The notes under the pieces: model-generated
Told to the model about the DNA's origin: nothing
The model's input: the letters and a program-made list of their open reading frames with translations, nothing else
The model's database searches: none
Made by a program: the position numbers and the translations under genes
DNA from: Chryseobacterium sp. ISL-80
GTDB taxonomy: Bacteria > Bacillota > Bacilli > Bacillales > Cytobacillaceae
Assembly (NCBI GenBank): GCA_018613055.1
Contig: JAGGQZ010000034.1
Coordinates: 1-41,435 of the forward strand
Reading direction: 5' to 3'
DNA: 41,435 bases
Shown: positions 9,207 through 16,804 of the stretch, piece after piece
Layout of the letters: each line of letters opens with the position of its first letter
Numbering within the stretch: the stretch's first letter is position 1

Positions 9207-10420
9207 CCCCTGTTCACCTCCGAGAAGGCTTCCGGGAACTGGCTGTCATGCACCATGACAAGCCGGATTCCCCTTGCATTTGCCGATGACTTTAAGTTTA
9301 TTTCTGTTTTTGACGGTGATTCCTGGCTATTTTTAATCAGGAAAATACTGACCGCTCCATTTCGTTGGTTATAGAACGCCGCTTTTTCAATCAACTCTTT
9401 CGTCAATTGGGAGGTAACCAGCATGATTGAATTGTTCTGCTGCGCGAGGAAGGTTTCTGCTTCCAGAACCCGGTCGAATGGGACGGGACTGCCATCCTGG
9501 ATTTTGGCAAGATGGTAGAGAAGCTGCTGCTGCTGGCCCTCCCCGCCCCGGGCAGGAAAAGCTACACGCTCATGGCTCGATGTCAGCAGTCCAACCTGGG
9601 CGCCTTTGCGCAAAATCGCCCTGATGACGGAGGCTGTAAAAGAAACGATCACTTCAAAGCGCGGATCCGGCGCACAGTCCATCAAAAGGGTCACATCATG
9701 TGATTGCCTTTGTTCAAATTCCTTTGTCATGATATCATTTCGCCGAGCTGTCGCTTTCCAGTTGATCCAGGAAAACCGGTCCCCCGGCTGGTACTCACGA
9801 ACACCAATGGCCATGGATGTATCTCGCTGGACACGTTCCTTCGAGGCGGTCATCCCCTGGTCAAAATGGTGGGCGACCGGCCGGTAAACCAGATCCTGAT
9901 AGGCTGGATAAACAAGAATCCTGTTTTCAGCCGGCAGGATTTTTTCTTTTTCAATCAAGCCGAGCAGATCTCCCGTCTTCAGCTTGATCCCTGTCAGGAC
10001 ATGTTCGCCCCTGGGCAGGTTCTCGATCGAGTAGTCGAAGCTGAATACCCGATTGAATCCCGGGAATACCATTGTTTTCGCCTGTTGCAAATCCCGGTTT
10101 CCGGCAAGCGTTTCCCCGGCCTGTTCTTCGGCGATTGCGTAAAACAGCGGGAACGGGATATTTCTTTCAAGAACGATGCTCGCCCTGAACTTCTCGCCAG
10201 CGTTGTACTCCTGTTTTGTGTACACTCTTTCCGCCTTTATTTCTTTCAAAGAATATAAAGCAAGACCCAATGCATACAGCCCGAATGGCACGAAGCTGTA
10301 AAACAGGAACCAGCTGACAAAACCACCCTGGAACATCGCATACGAAAAGGTGAGCAAGATCAGGAAAAGCAGAACGATCAGCTTCCATATTTCTTTGAAC
10401 TTTTGAAAATATTTTTTCAT
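9203..10420 (-). CDS. yeaD: DUF58 domain protein (YeaD type)
   Basis: A 405-residue protein with two N-terminal membrane helices (about 13-30 and 35-57). The cytoplasmic body contains the DUF58 signature GVREYQPGDRFSWINWK (207-223), followed by a von Willebrand A-like region with DVTLLMDCAPDP. In this family DUF58 proteins work next to MoxR ATPases, and the order here is MoxR, DUF58, transglutaminase. There is only 1 bp between the MoxR stop and this ATG, and the ribosome site is weak, so translation is probably coupled. Molecular function unknown. Confidence 0.85.
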   Translation of the reverse strand: MKKYFQKFKEIWKLIVLLFLILLTFSYAMFQGGFVSWFLFYSFVPFGLYALGLALYSLKEIKAERVYTKQEYNAGEKFRASIVLERNIPFPLFYAIAEEQAGETLAGNRDLQQAKTMVFPGFNRVFSFDYSIENLPRGEHVLTGIKLKTGDLLGLIEKEKILPAENRILVYPAYQDLVYRPVAHHFDQGMTASKERVQRDTSMAIGVREYQPGDRFSWINWKATARRNDIMTKEFEQRQSHDVTLLMDCAPDPRFEVIVSFTASVIRAILRKGAQVGLLTSSHERVAFPARGGEGQQQQLLYHLAKIQDGSPVPFDRVLEAETFLAQQNNSIMLVTSQLTKELIEKAAFYNQRNGAVSIFLIKNSQESPSKTEINLKSSANARGIRLVMVHDSQFPEAFSEVNRG

Positions 10421-10421
10421 A

Positions 10422-11375
10422 CTATTTCACGAGCCTTTGGATCGGCACAGGCACTCTCGCCATCACCCTGTTGACGACATCCTCAGCGGTGATCCCTTCG
10501 AACCTTGCCTCTGATTTCAAAATGATCCTGTGGGCGAAAACATAGGGTGCCAGATACTGGACATCATCCGGGATGACATAATCCCTTCCGTATATGAAGG
10601 CGTATGCCTGGGCCGCCTTCATCAAGGCAATCGATCCACGTGGGCTTACGCCAAGATAGACACTTGAATGGCCGCGAGTCCGGCTTGCCAGTTCGACAAT
10701 ATAGCGCTTGAGCGTTTCGTCGACGACGACTTCTTTTATGCTCTGCTGAAGGTCCCGTAAATCTTCAAGCGAAACCACCGGCTGCAAATCCTCGATTGGG
10801 AGATTGCGCTGCGCCCTGTCCAACACTTCCATTTCTTCATCTAGCGCCGGGTAGCCCATTTTCATTTTCAGGAGGAAACGGTCCAGTTGGGCTTCCGGCA
10901 GCGGATACGTACCCTCATAATCAATCGGGTTCTGGGTCGCCATGACAAAAAACGGCTTGTCGAGAATATGCGTCACACCATCGACCGTGACGCTTTGCTC
11001 TTCCATTCCTTCAAGCAGAGCTGATTGAGTTTTCGGTGACGTCCTGTTGATTTCATCAGCCAGAATGATGTTCCCCATGATGGGTCCCGGCCTGAACTCA
11101 AATTCCATTTCTTTTGGATTATAAATTGAAACGCCTGTCACATCTGAAGGCAGCAGGTCAGGAGTGAACTGAATTCTTCTGAACTTGGCACTGACAGACT
11201 TCGCCAGCGCGCGGACCATCATCGTCTTGCCGACACCAGGTACATCCTCAAGCAGTACATGTCCTCCGGCAAGCAGCGCAATCAGGCTTAACTCCGCTAC
11301 GTTCCGCTTGCCTGTCATCACCTTATCGATATTTCCAAGTATTCGATCAACCGTTGGATTCATCTGGTCCCTCAT
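10422..11375 (-). CDS. yeaC: MoxR-family AAA+ ATPase (YeaC type)
   Basis: A 317-residue AAA+ ATPase thought to act as a chaperone for its operon partners. Walker A is VPGVGKT (45-51) and Walker B is ILADEIN (104-110). The sensor segment ATQNPIDYEGTYPLPEAQLDRF and the C-terminal lid with SPRGSIALMKAAQA are typical of MoxR. The chosen ATG at 11375 has GGGGGAAATT in front; a second ATG at 11363 with AGGGA is possible. It is the first gene of the three-gene operon with the DUF58 and transglutaminase-like genes. Confidence 0.92.
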   Translation of the reverse strand: MRDQMNPTVDRILGNIDKVMTGKRNVAELSLIALLAGGHVLLEDVPGVGKTMMVRALAKSVSAKFRRIQFTPDLLPSDVTGVSIYNPKEMEFEFRPGPIMGNIILADEINRTSPKTQSALLEGMEEQSVTVDGVTHILDKPFFVMATQNPIDYEGTYPLPEAQLDRFLLKMKMGYPALDEEMEVLDRAQRNLPIEDLQPVVSLEDLRDLQQSIKEVVVDETLKRYIVELASRTRGHSSVYLGVSPRGSIALMKAAQAYAFIYGRDYVIPDDVQYLAPYVFAHRIILKSEARFEGITAEDVVNRVMARVPVPIQRLVK

Positions 11376-11423
11376 TGAAATTTCCCCCTTGTATCTATTT
11401 ATCTACGTAAATACGTTTTATTT

Positions 11424-11642
11424 TTATCCCAATAAGTCTATATTCGCTATTTTCTGTAAAAATCCTGTAATGGGTGAGATGAAAATATTTCTGCTTTGTG
11501 ATAGACGTGAATTCATAAGAGAAAGTTTCATAAAGGCTCTTTTCTCAAACTTTGTTGCTATTGAATACAAAATTGGATTGAATTCGCTGTATTCCTTTGT
11601 AAAGTAGACGCTTCTTATGAGAAAAGAGCATGAAAACTTCAT
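11424..11642 (-). CDS. Possible small protein, uncharacterised (72 aa)
   Basis: The ATG at 11642 is preceded by a full GGAGGT ribosome site 4 bp upstream, and a TAGTATATA element and a perfect inverted repeat lie just before that. These signals are the main support. The 72-residue product (starts MKFSCSFLIRS, ends IANIDLLG) is basic and has no motif I recognise. Its composition (many Ile, Ser, Phe) could also arise from AT-rich non-coding DNA, so the call is tentative. Confidence 0.3.
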   Translation of the reverse strand: MKFSCSFLIRSVYFTKEYSEFNPILYSIATKFEKRAFMKLSLMNSRLSQSRNIFISPITGFLQKIANIDLLG

Positions 11643-11670
11643 ATCGACCTCCAAGATAGGTATATACTAC

Positions 11671-11696
11671 GTTAAAATCGGCTTTAGGATTTTAAC
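11671..11696. repeat. Perfect inverted repeat (operator-like)
   Basis: GTTAAAATC (11671-11679) and GATTTTAAC (11688-11696) form a perfect 9-bp inverted repeat with an 8-bp spacer. It abuts TAGTATATA (minus strand), a possible -10, upstream of the small frame at 11642. There is no T-run, so a protein-binding site is more likely than a terminator. Confidence 0.5.
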
Positions 11697-11723
11697 AACA
11701 ATCTTTACGAAAACAGCCTTCAT

Positions 11724-11757
11724 AAAAAGAGAAAACGGCCCTCAATCGAGAGACCGT
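11724..11757 (-). terminator. Terminator after the 124-aa helical protein gene
   Basis: Minus-strand hairpin ACGGTC-TCTC / GAG-GGCCGT (11735-11757, one bulge) followed by TTTTCTCTTTTT, about 25 bp after the stop of the gene at 11781-12155. Confidence 0.75.
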
Positions 11758-11780
11758 CAACATTTCATCTATTTATCTAT

Positions 11781-12155
11781 TTAGCTTGCAGCCTTAGGAA
11801 TCGCACCCATTCCCTCGAGGATGATCCTCGCGTCTGTGTTCAAATACGCTTCGATATCCCCCCGCAAAAACAGCAGCGAGTGGTCCTTGATGACTACCTT
11901 CAAGCCCCGCAAGTCAAATTTGGATGCATAGTTATTCACAGCATTGATGATTGCCATGTCCTTCCTTGTCAGCGGCTGTTGGCCAGCCTCCATGCGTTTT
12001 GTCAAAAACTCAAGCAACTCTCTGGCATTCGACTTTAGATGGCTGCGGTTCTCATTAAGGATTTCAATGTTCTCTTCCATATACAATCTCGCAGCCGCAA
12101 AATCCAATTCCTCGACACGATTGTTGATTCTGGCAATCAAATCCAAAACGTGCAT
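11781..12155 (-). CDS. Uncharacterised helical protein (124 aa)
   Basis: I do not recognise the family. The 124 residues look all-helical and soluble, with charged amphipathic stretches (LDLIARINNRVEELDF, ARLYMEENIEILNEN, ARELLEFLTKRME), no signal peptide and no membrane segment. The ATG at 12155 is preferred because GGGGGAG lies 6 bp upstream; the GTG one codon earlier would be only 3 bp from it. The gene is monocistronic, with its own terminator, and stands between the MoxR operon and a secreted lipase. A protein-protein adaptor is possible, but nothing in the sequence says so. Confidence 0.7.
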   Translation of the reverse strand: MHVLDLIARINNRVEELDFAAARLYMEENIEILNENRSHLKSNARELLEFLTKRMEAGQQPLTRKDMAIINAVNNYASKFDLRGLKVVIKDHSLLFLRGDIEAYLNTDARIILEGMGAIPKAAS

Positions 12156-12319
12156 CACTTTCTCCCCCTGATGTTAAAAACTCTGCTTATCTTCTATATC
12201 GGACGACAACTCCGCTAATCCATCATTTATGTAAAAATTAGTCATTAAGACTTAGCACAGAGAATAGCAGTAGGCAAAACAGTCTATTAGAAGATTTTCA
12301 TTCTCGTAAATTAGGAGCA

Positions 12320-12335
12320 GCTGGCCCTTGCCAGC
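12320..12335 (-). terminator. Weak hairpin after the lipase gene
   Basis: GCTGGC-AAGG-GCCAGC on the minus strand, 12 bp after the lipase stop. No T-run follows, so it may be a 3'-end stabiliser or an imperfect terminator. Confidence 0.4.
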
Positions 12336-12347
12336 CGCCCCCCTGGT

Positions 12348-13805
12348 TTATCTATGGATCTTTCCATTTTCGTCAACATAGATGGATTCAACAATCGTCC
12401 GTTCGAATGGTTTTCCTTTACCATCGACTCCGGTGACTTCTGTTGTCAGGTTGTAAACGCCTGGCTGGTCAAAATCCCCTTCAGCGATTTTACCTGCCTT
12501 AACACCTTTTCCTGCTTCTTTGAGTTTCTTTTCATTGTCATGGTCAAATTTAATCCAGTTTGTTTTATATGAAGCTTTCACCTTCTGGCTCTTGTCTTTT
12601 TTCAATTCAACACTAAGCGGGCTATTGATTCCGATTACCATCAAGTAGGCAGCGCCCGGTCCGTTTACCTTCCACTTCCCAGCCTTTGGCCGATCGACTT
12701 CAAACAGGTGGACCCATGCTCCCTTGAAGAACTCACCGTTGTCCTGCTGAATTTTCATCGCGCTGTATTCTTTGCCATCAGGACCTTTCAGCTTGAGTGA
12801 TGGCAGCTTTTTTTCACTCAGGAAAGCCATCTGGAACCAATCTGCCCCTTCCTCGATGATGAAGCTGTCCTTGATGGCTTGTTCCGACTTCCCGCCTCGG
12901 ACAATCTGGGTTGTATCAGGCTCCGCCACAGCTTCTGCTGTTGAAAATATACCAGCAGCGGCTGGCTGTGCTGACATTGTATATGGTTTGAACACTGAGA
13001 ATGTATGTGAGCCTTCACGGACCGTTGTATGGTTCCAGGCTCCTTCCCGGACGATGGTTCCGCCTGGCAAGCGGGAACTGAAAACCGTAACAACCCCATC
13101 ATTCGAGCCATAACTGCTTAAATAAAGCCCTCCCCAGTACAAGGCGCTGCCGAAGGAGCCCCATTTATAGCCGCCCAGTGTGTAATAGCGGTTCTTAGCT
13201 GCATTCGCGTGGTTATCGGTAACGCTGCGGAAATAACTCATATTCCCTGTCATGAGAGATCGAGTGGCATCATTATTGTTGCCAAGCAATGCCGCAAGCC
13301 ACCAGGCAGAACTGCTGTGAGCAAGGTCTGAAAGCTGGGTGCCGTGATGCGGCGAGGACAGGGTGATGACATTTGAAACATACTGGTGGGCGCCATAGTG
13401 GACGAGCGCAGTCTGTGTGTCTACCCCGCCTTTACTGTGGCCGACCACGACCAGCTTCTTGCTGCCGTAATGCTCATAAATTTGCTTCAGCTTTCCGGCC
13501 AGCATCGCTCCATTTTCCCACATGTCCTTTTCCGGATAAAGATCGATAAAGGCTGTTTGATAGCCATTGGCAAGAGCAGTTTCATACATGTCATTGCCGT
13601 CCCACCAGACTGATGCCGAACTGTTATATCCATGAATGAAGACGATCGGCGATTTAGCTGGATCAATCCAGGAAGGATCTGTCCCCAGGTACCAGGTGCC
13701 CGGAACCCCGGAGGAGCCTCCGCCCAGATCGCCCGCTTTAGCAGCAACAGGGACCATCAATAATAAAACCATTAATAATGACATAATCCTTTTGCTCCTT
13801 CTCAA
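12348..13805 (-). CDS. Secreted alpha/beta-hydrolase, probable triacylglycerol lipase
   Basis: A 485-residue exported hydrolase. The signal peptide (MRRSKRIMSLLMVLLLMVPVAAKA region, cleavage near residue 24) is followed by the oxyanion motif VFIHGYN, nucleophile S124 in GHSKGG, probable Asp D236 (YGSNDGV) and a His at H259 or H267. Residues about 290-485 form an extra C-terminal region with beta-rich character and no motif I recognise. The TTG at 13805 is preferred: GGAGGAGGGG lies 5 bp upstream and the start supplies the Arg/Lys-rich n-region. The GTG at 13832 precedes the ribosome site, and the ATG at 13784 would remove the positive charges. Esters or lipids are the likely substrates. Confidence 0.82.
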   Translation of the reverse strand: MRRSKRIMSLLMVLLLMVPVAAKAGDLGGGSSGVPGTWYLGTDPSWIDPAKSPIVFIHGYNSSASVWWDGNDMYETALANGYQTAFIDLYPEKDMWENGAMLAGKLKQIYEHYGSKKLVVVGHSKGGVDTQTALVHYGAHQYVSNVITLSSPHHGTQLSDLAHSSSAWWLAALLGNNNDATRSLMTGNMSYFRSVTDNHANAAKNRYYTLGGYKWGSFGSALYWGGLYLSSYGSNDGVVTVFSSRLPGGTIVREGAWNHTTVREGSHTFSVFKPYTMSAQPAAAGIFSTAEAVAEPDTTQIVRGGKSEQAIKDSFIIEEGADWFQMAFLSEKKLPSLKLKGPDGKEYSAMKIQQDNGEFFKGAWVHLFEVDRPKAGKWKVNGPGAAYLMVIGINSPLSVELKKDKSQKVKASYKTNWIKFDHDNEKKLKEAGKGVKAGKIAEGDFDQPGVYNLTTEVTGVDGKGKPFERTIVESIYVDENGKIHR

Positions 13806-13921
13806 ACCATACCCCTCCTCCTTTTTACACACATCATTTAAAAGTATTAAATTGCCTGATTGGATAGAAGGGTACTTTGTTTCATTTTGATTGGGAAAAT
13901 AGTATTATTTCATCAATGAAC

Positions 13922-13948
13922 AAGAAGAACCCGCCATTTCGGCAGGCT
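13922..13948 (-). terminator. Terminator of the orphan lipoprotein gene
   Basis: AGCCTGCC / GGCGGGTT stem (minus strand, with G-U pairs) and a TTCTTCTTG tail, about 8 bp after the stop at 13956. Confidence 0.7.
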
Positions 13949-13955
13949 CAGACTA

Positions 13956-14951
13956 TTATTCTCCTACGATTTTCGCGTCCTTCAGTAAGTCATCTGTCAG
14001 CGTGATTCCTTCTTCTTCAGCTGCCTTTTTGTTAATGACCAATTCTAGGTTCTCAGGGTAGCCTACCGGAATGTCAGCCGGCTTTTTGCCTTCAAGGATC
14101 TCCACTGCCATTTTGCCAGTGGTGTAGCCAAGCTCATGATAATCGAGTCCATAGGACGCGAATGCTCCTCGCTTCACTGAATCTCCTTCACCCACAAACA
14201 TTGGGATATCTTTATCATTTGCAACGGTAATCACCGACTCAAGCGCTGCAACCACGGTATTATCCTTTGGAATATACAGAACATCTACACGGCCAACCAT
14301 CGACTCGGCTGCCTGCTTTACTTCAGAGCTGGCCGAAATCGTGGATTCCACAGCTTGGAGTCCTTCCGCCTCCAATGCTTCCTTGGCGTTTTTAACATTC
14401 ACCACGGAGTTGGGTTCACCATTGTTATAAATAATTCCGACCTTCTTCGCTCCCGGGACGAACTTTTTGATGGCAGCGATGGTATTCTTGATGGCATCTG
14501 GATGTGTATCAGAGGTTCCCGTCGCATTTCCGCCTGGCTTCTCCATGGACTGGACGAGCTCAGCGCCGACAGGGTCCGTGATCGCAGTGAACAGGACAGG
14601 GATATCCTTCGTCGCCTGGACCGCCGCCTGAGCACTCGGTGTCGCAATCGCTAAAATCAAATCACTTTTATCTGAAACAAACTTTTGCGCAATCGACGCA
14701 TTGTTATTCATATCACCCTGGGCATTCTGGTAATCAATTTTAAGATTCTTGCCTTCTTCATAACCGGCATCCTTAAGAGCAGCGATAAATCCTTCCCTTG
14801 CAGCATCAAGCGAAGGGTGCTCTACAATCTGGGTAATCCCGATTTTCACCGTCTTTTCCTTCTTCTCTCCACTCGCCTGATTACCACCCCCGCCACATGC
14901 TGCAAGCATCAGCATCGCACCGCTCAATAAAACAGCCAAACTCTTTTTCAT
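13956..14951 (-). CDS. ABC transporter substrate-binding lipoprotein (ABC_sub_bind / TrpX-like)
   Basis: A 331-residue periplasmic-binding-fold lipoprotein. The signal peptide ends in the lipobox LAAC with lipidated C19, followed by a Gly/Ser linker and two lobes (VKIGITQIVEHPSLD at about 36-50; VLFTAITDPVGAEL; VGIIYNNGEPNS; VLYIPKDNTV). These blocks are typical of the ABC_sub_bind family (PF04392), which includes proteins proposed to bind tryptophan or other aromatic ligands. The permease and ATPase genes that normally follow are missing: the next gene downstream is the lipase, after a terminator. No T-box was seen in the leader. Ligand unknown. Confidence 0.88.
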   Translation of the reverse strand: MKKSLAVLLSGAMLMLAACGGGGNQASGEKKEKTVKIGITQIVEHPSLDAAREGFIAALKDAGYEEGKNLKIDYQNAQGDMNNNASIAQKFVSDKSDLILAIATPSAQAAVQATKDIPVLFTAITDPVGAELVQSMEKPGGNATGTSDTHPDAIKNTIAAIKKFVPGAKKVGIIYNNGEPNSVVNVKNAKEALEAEGLQAVESTISASSEVKQAAESMVGRVDVLYIPKDNTVVAALESVITVANDKDIPMFVGEGDSVKRGAFASYGLDYHELGYTTGKMAVEILEGKKPADIPVGYPENLELVINKKAAEEEGITLTDDLLKDAKIVGE

Positions 14952-15055
14952 CCTTCATCCTCCCCAAATTCACAAAATAGTTATGTATCTTCTTGTTGAA
15001 TGAAAAAGCTGCCGATCCTCCTCGATAATATATTTCTTATTTTTTTAATATTCTG

Positions 15056-15085
15056 ATATTAACACGTTAAGCAAATCTAGGACAA
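15056..15085 (-). promoter_or_regulatory. Putative promoter of the lipoprotein gene
   Basis: TTGTCC (15080-15085) and TAATAT (15056-15061) on the minus strand, 18 bp apart, about 105 bp before the ATG. Confidence 0.4.
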
Positions 15086-15173
15086 TAGTAAACTTAAAAA
15101 TATATAACTAATATTCGATTCTCTAGTTAATTAGATGAATCCCCTGCTACAAACGTACATTTTTAGTTTTTAA

Positions 15174-15191
15174 AAACAAATTAGTTTGTTT
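15174..15191. repeat. Inverted repeat upstream of the repeat-protein genes
   Basis: AAACAAA-TTAG-TTTGTTT, a perfect 7-bp inverted repeat 65 bp before the first repeat-protein gene. It could be an operator; the AT-only composition makes this weak. Confidence 0.4.
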
Positions 15192-15255
15192 GTCCATTCA
15201 GAAAAAGGAAACGAAAATATACTGCTAAGGAATCTAGTAAAAAGGAGTGAATGAA

Positions 15256-15705
15256 ATGTATAACCAGTACAAGAAGTACCCAATGCCATCGGGTGATTAT
15301 CAGGAAAAAGACCACAAAAAATCCAAAAAGAAAGACAAATGCGATAAGAAGAAAGAGGATGACAAGTGGTTTAAGCAGGAGCAGGAACCAGAGCAAATCG
15401 CGATTGGCTACATCAATAATGGCGCCATTGCCATAGATGGCAGTAATGCGTCCGATAATCCAAATGACAGTGCTGTGGCACAAGATTACAGTAATGCATC
15501 TGACAATCCAGAAGAAAGTGCTGTGGCGCAGGAACGAAGCAATTCACTTGATGACGGTGACAACAGCTCCGTTTCCCAGGGCAAGAGCAGTGCTGCAAAT
15601 GAAACTGTTAACAGTGCATTAGCCCAAGATGATAGCAATGCATCCGACGATCCATTTGATAGCGCAGTGGCATTGGATGACAGTAAGGCAAAGGAAATTT
15701 TTTAA
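15256..15705 (+). CDS. 16-residue-repeat protein A (149 aa), uncharacterised
   Basis: Not a family I recognise. Residues 1-47 are very basic and lysine-rich (KKSKKKDKCDKKK). A short hydrophobic entry segment, QIAIGYINNGAIAI (47-60), leads into exactly five 16-residue repeats (61-140) of the pattern DxSNASDNPxxSAVAQ and a nine-residue partial sixth (DDSKAKEIF). There is no signal peptide or membrane helix. The repeats are acidic and Ser/Asn/Ala-rich, with Val/Leu-Ala-Gln recurring every 16 residues, which could fold as a beta-solenoid or stay disordered. The ATG at 15256 has AAAGGAG 8 bp upstream. It is the first of three tandem paralogues. Confidence 0.75.
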   Translation: MYNQYKKYPMPSGDYQEKDHKKSKKKDKCDKKKEDDKWFKQEQEPEQIAIGYINNGAIAIDGSNASDNPNDSAVAQDYSNASDNPEESAVAQERSNSLDDGDNSSVSQGKSSAANETVNSALAQDDSNASDDPFDSAVALDDSKAKEIF

Positions 15706-15748
15706 GGCATTAAAGATATGCAAGATCAATCAAAAAGGAGTGAATGAA

Positions 15749-16108
15749 ATGTATAAGCACCCTGAAAAAAAAGAGCACGATAAATCGTCCTGCAAGCAAT
15801 TTGCCATTGGTTATGTAGAAAATGGAGCCATCGCTTTGAGACGCAGTAACGCTTCAGATAATCCTGATGCCAGTGCTGTTGCCCAACACTTCAGTAATGC
15901 TTCTGACAACCCTACAAATAGTTCTGTTGCCCAAGGAAAGAGCAATGCTGCCGATAATCCAGTGGAAACTTCACTTGCACAAGGGAAGAGTAATGCTGCA
16001 GACGATACAATCGACAGTGCTCTTGCTCAAGACGACAGCAATGCATCCGACAATCCTTTCGACAGCTCTGTCGCCCTCGACGACAGCAAAGCTACTGACG
16101 TCTTTTAA
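15749..16108 (+). CDS. 16-residue-repeat protein B (119 aa), uncharacterised
   Basis: Paralogue of the preceding gene. A short polar head (1-16, one Cys), the entry segment QFAIGYVENGAIAL (17-30), five 16-residue repeats (31-110) and the same nine-residue tail (DDSKATDVF). The repeats are more regular than in protein A (SNASDNP or SNAADNP in four of five). The ribosome site and first codons (AAAGGAGTGAATGAAATG then TATAA) are identical to those of gene A, pointing to tandem duplication. It is 43 bp downstream of gene A with no terminator between, so co-transcription is likely. A long palindrome follows the stop. Confidence 0.75.
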   Translation: MYKHPEKKEHDKSSCKQFAIGYVENGAIALRRSNASDNPDASAVAQHFSNASDNPTNSSVAQGKSNAADNPVETSLAQGKSNAADDTIDSALAQDDSNASDNPFDSSVALDDSKATDVF

Positions 16109-16112
16109 AATA

Positions 16113-16171
16113 GGAAATGACAATCGATCCCCCACAGCCCATGTGCAGTGGGGATCGATTGTGTCATTTCC
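16113..16171. repeat. 59-bp imperfect palindrome between repeat-protein genes B and C
   Basis: GGAAATGACAATCGATCCCC (16113-16132) is answered by GGGGATCGATTGTGTCATTTCC (16150-16171 region), a 20-bp inverted repeat with one 2-nt bulge. The inner bases add CAC/GTG pairs, leaving a loop of about 12 nt. No T-run follows on either strand. The transcript would form a very stable hairpin, perhaps a partial terminator, an RNase target that sets the B:C ratio, or the remnant of a small inverted-repeat element. Confidence 0.7.
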
Positions 16172-16207
16172 AGCTGCTGAAAAGTATTAGAAAAAGAGGT
16201 GAATTTT

Positions 16208-16804
16208 ATGGATAAATGGACTAAGGAACAAATGAAGAAAGAGATCCTGGAGGAGCTGTCTGGTGAATTAACGAAGAAAATCAGGAAAGAATTCAAAAAG
16301 ATGATGGCTGAATATCTGGAGCCAAGACTTAAGAAGGAAATCAACAAAAACCTTTCGACTCTCATCGAAACTCATTCAGGTCCGGACTTTAACAGCAAGC
16401 TGCAGAACATCTTACAGAACTATCCTCTTCAGCTCAATCTCCATCTTAATTTAAGTCAGCATCAAAACCCTGAACAAATTTCCATCGGCCATGTAGACCA
16501 TTCTGCGGTTGCTGTAAAACACAGTAACGCTGTCGATGATCCGGTTAATAGCGCTGTTGCTCAGGATCACAGTAACGCTGCAGATGATCCTACTAACAGC
16601 AGCATTGCACAGGGCAGCAGCAGTTCAGCAAATGCTCCTACGGATAGTGCACTCGCGCAAAATGACAGCAGTGCCATTGATAATGCGACTGACAGCTCTC
16701 TTTCCCAAGAAAACAGCAATTCATCCGATGATCCGGTTGATAGTCAAATTTCTCAGGACCATAGTAAATCTTCCGAAAAAGATGCTGATGCTCCAATTTA
16801 TTGA
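16208..16804 (+). CDS. 16-residue-repeat protein C (198 aa) with helical head
   Basis: Third paralogue. A 1-70 helical, Lys/Glu-rich head (KKEILEELSGELTKKIRKEF), probably coiled-coil, replaces the short heads of A and B. A linker rich in Leu/Asn (70-88) and the entry segment QISIGHVDHSAVAV precede five 16-residue repeats (104-183, e.g. SNAVDDPVNSAVAQ) and a 15-residue tail. Repeat number and register are the same as in A and B, although the sequences have diverged. The ATG at 16208 has AGAGGTG upstream. A strong terminator follows at 16868. Function unknown; a self-assembling or surface structural role is only a guess. Confidence 0.75.
   Translation: MDKWTKEQMKKEILEELSGELTKKIRKEFKKMMAEYLEPRLKKEINKNLSTLIETHSGPDFNSKLQNILQNYPLQLNLHLNLSQHQNPEQISIGHVDHSAVAVKHSNAVDDPVNSAVAQDHSNAADDPTNSSIAQGSSSSANAPTDSALAQNDSSAIDNATDSSLSQENSNSSDDPVDSQISQDHSKSSEKDADAPIY

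Larger units (their letters stand above)
11376..11780. other. Gene-poor interval with a possible small gene
   Basis: This 405-bp stretch holds a terminator (11724-11757), a perfect 9-bp inverted repeat (11671-11696) and a weakly supported small reading frame (11424-11642). The AT-rich part next to yeaC should contain that operon's promoter, but no convincing -35/-10 pair stands out. Confidence 0.5.
14952..15255. other. Divergent intergenic region
   Basis: AT-rich spacer between the lipoprotein gene (minus) and the repeat-protein genes (plus). It contains a putative lipoprotein promoter (15056-15085) and a 7-bp perfect inverted repeat (15174-15191). A TATACT at about 15217 could be the -10 for the repeat-protein genes, without a good -35. 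Confidence 0.5.

Noticed and set aside
9704-10258. 184-aa open frame on the plus strand
   Set aside because: Antisense to the DUF58 gene; no ribosome site and no family signal. It is a shadow of the coding strand, as are most long plus-strand frames opposite minus-strand genes here.
11185-11607. 140-aa plus-strand frame
   Set aside because: Starts inside yeaC antisense and runs through AT-rich spacer; no ribosome site, low-complexity product.
13956-15255. T-box riboswitch upstream of the TrpX-like lipoprotein
   Set aside because: No T-box sequence (AGGGTGGNACCGCG) and no specifier stem in the leader.
16113-16171. Ordinary rho-independent terminator
   Set aside because: No T-run follows the stem on either strand and the stem is far longer than usual.
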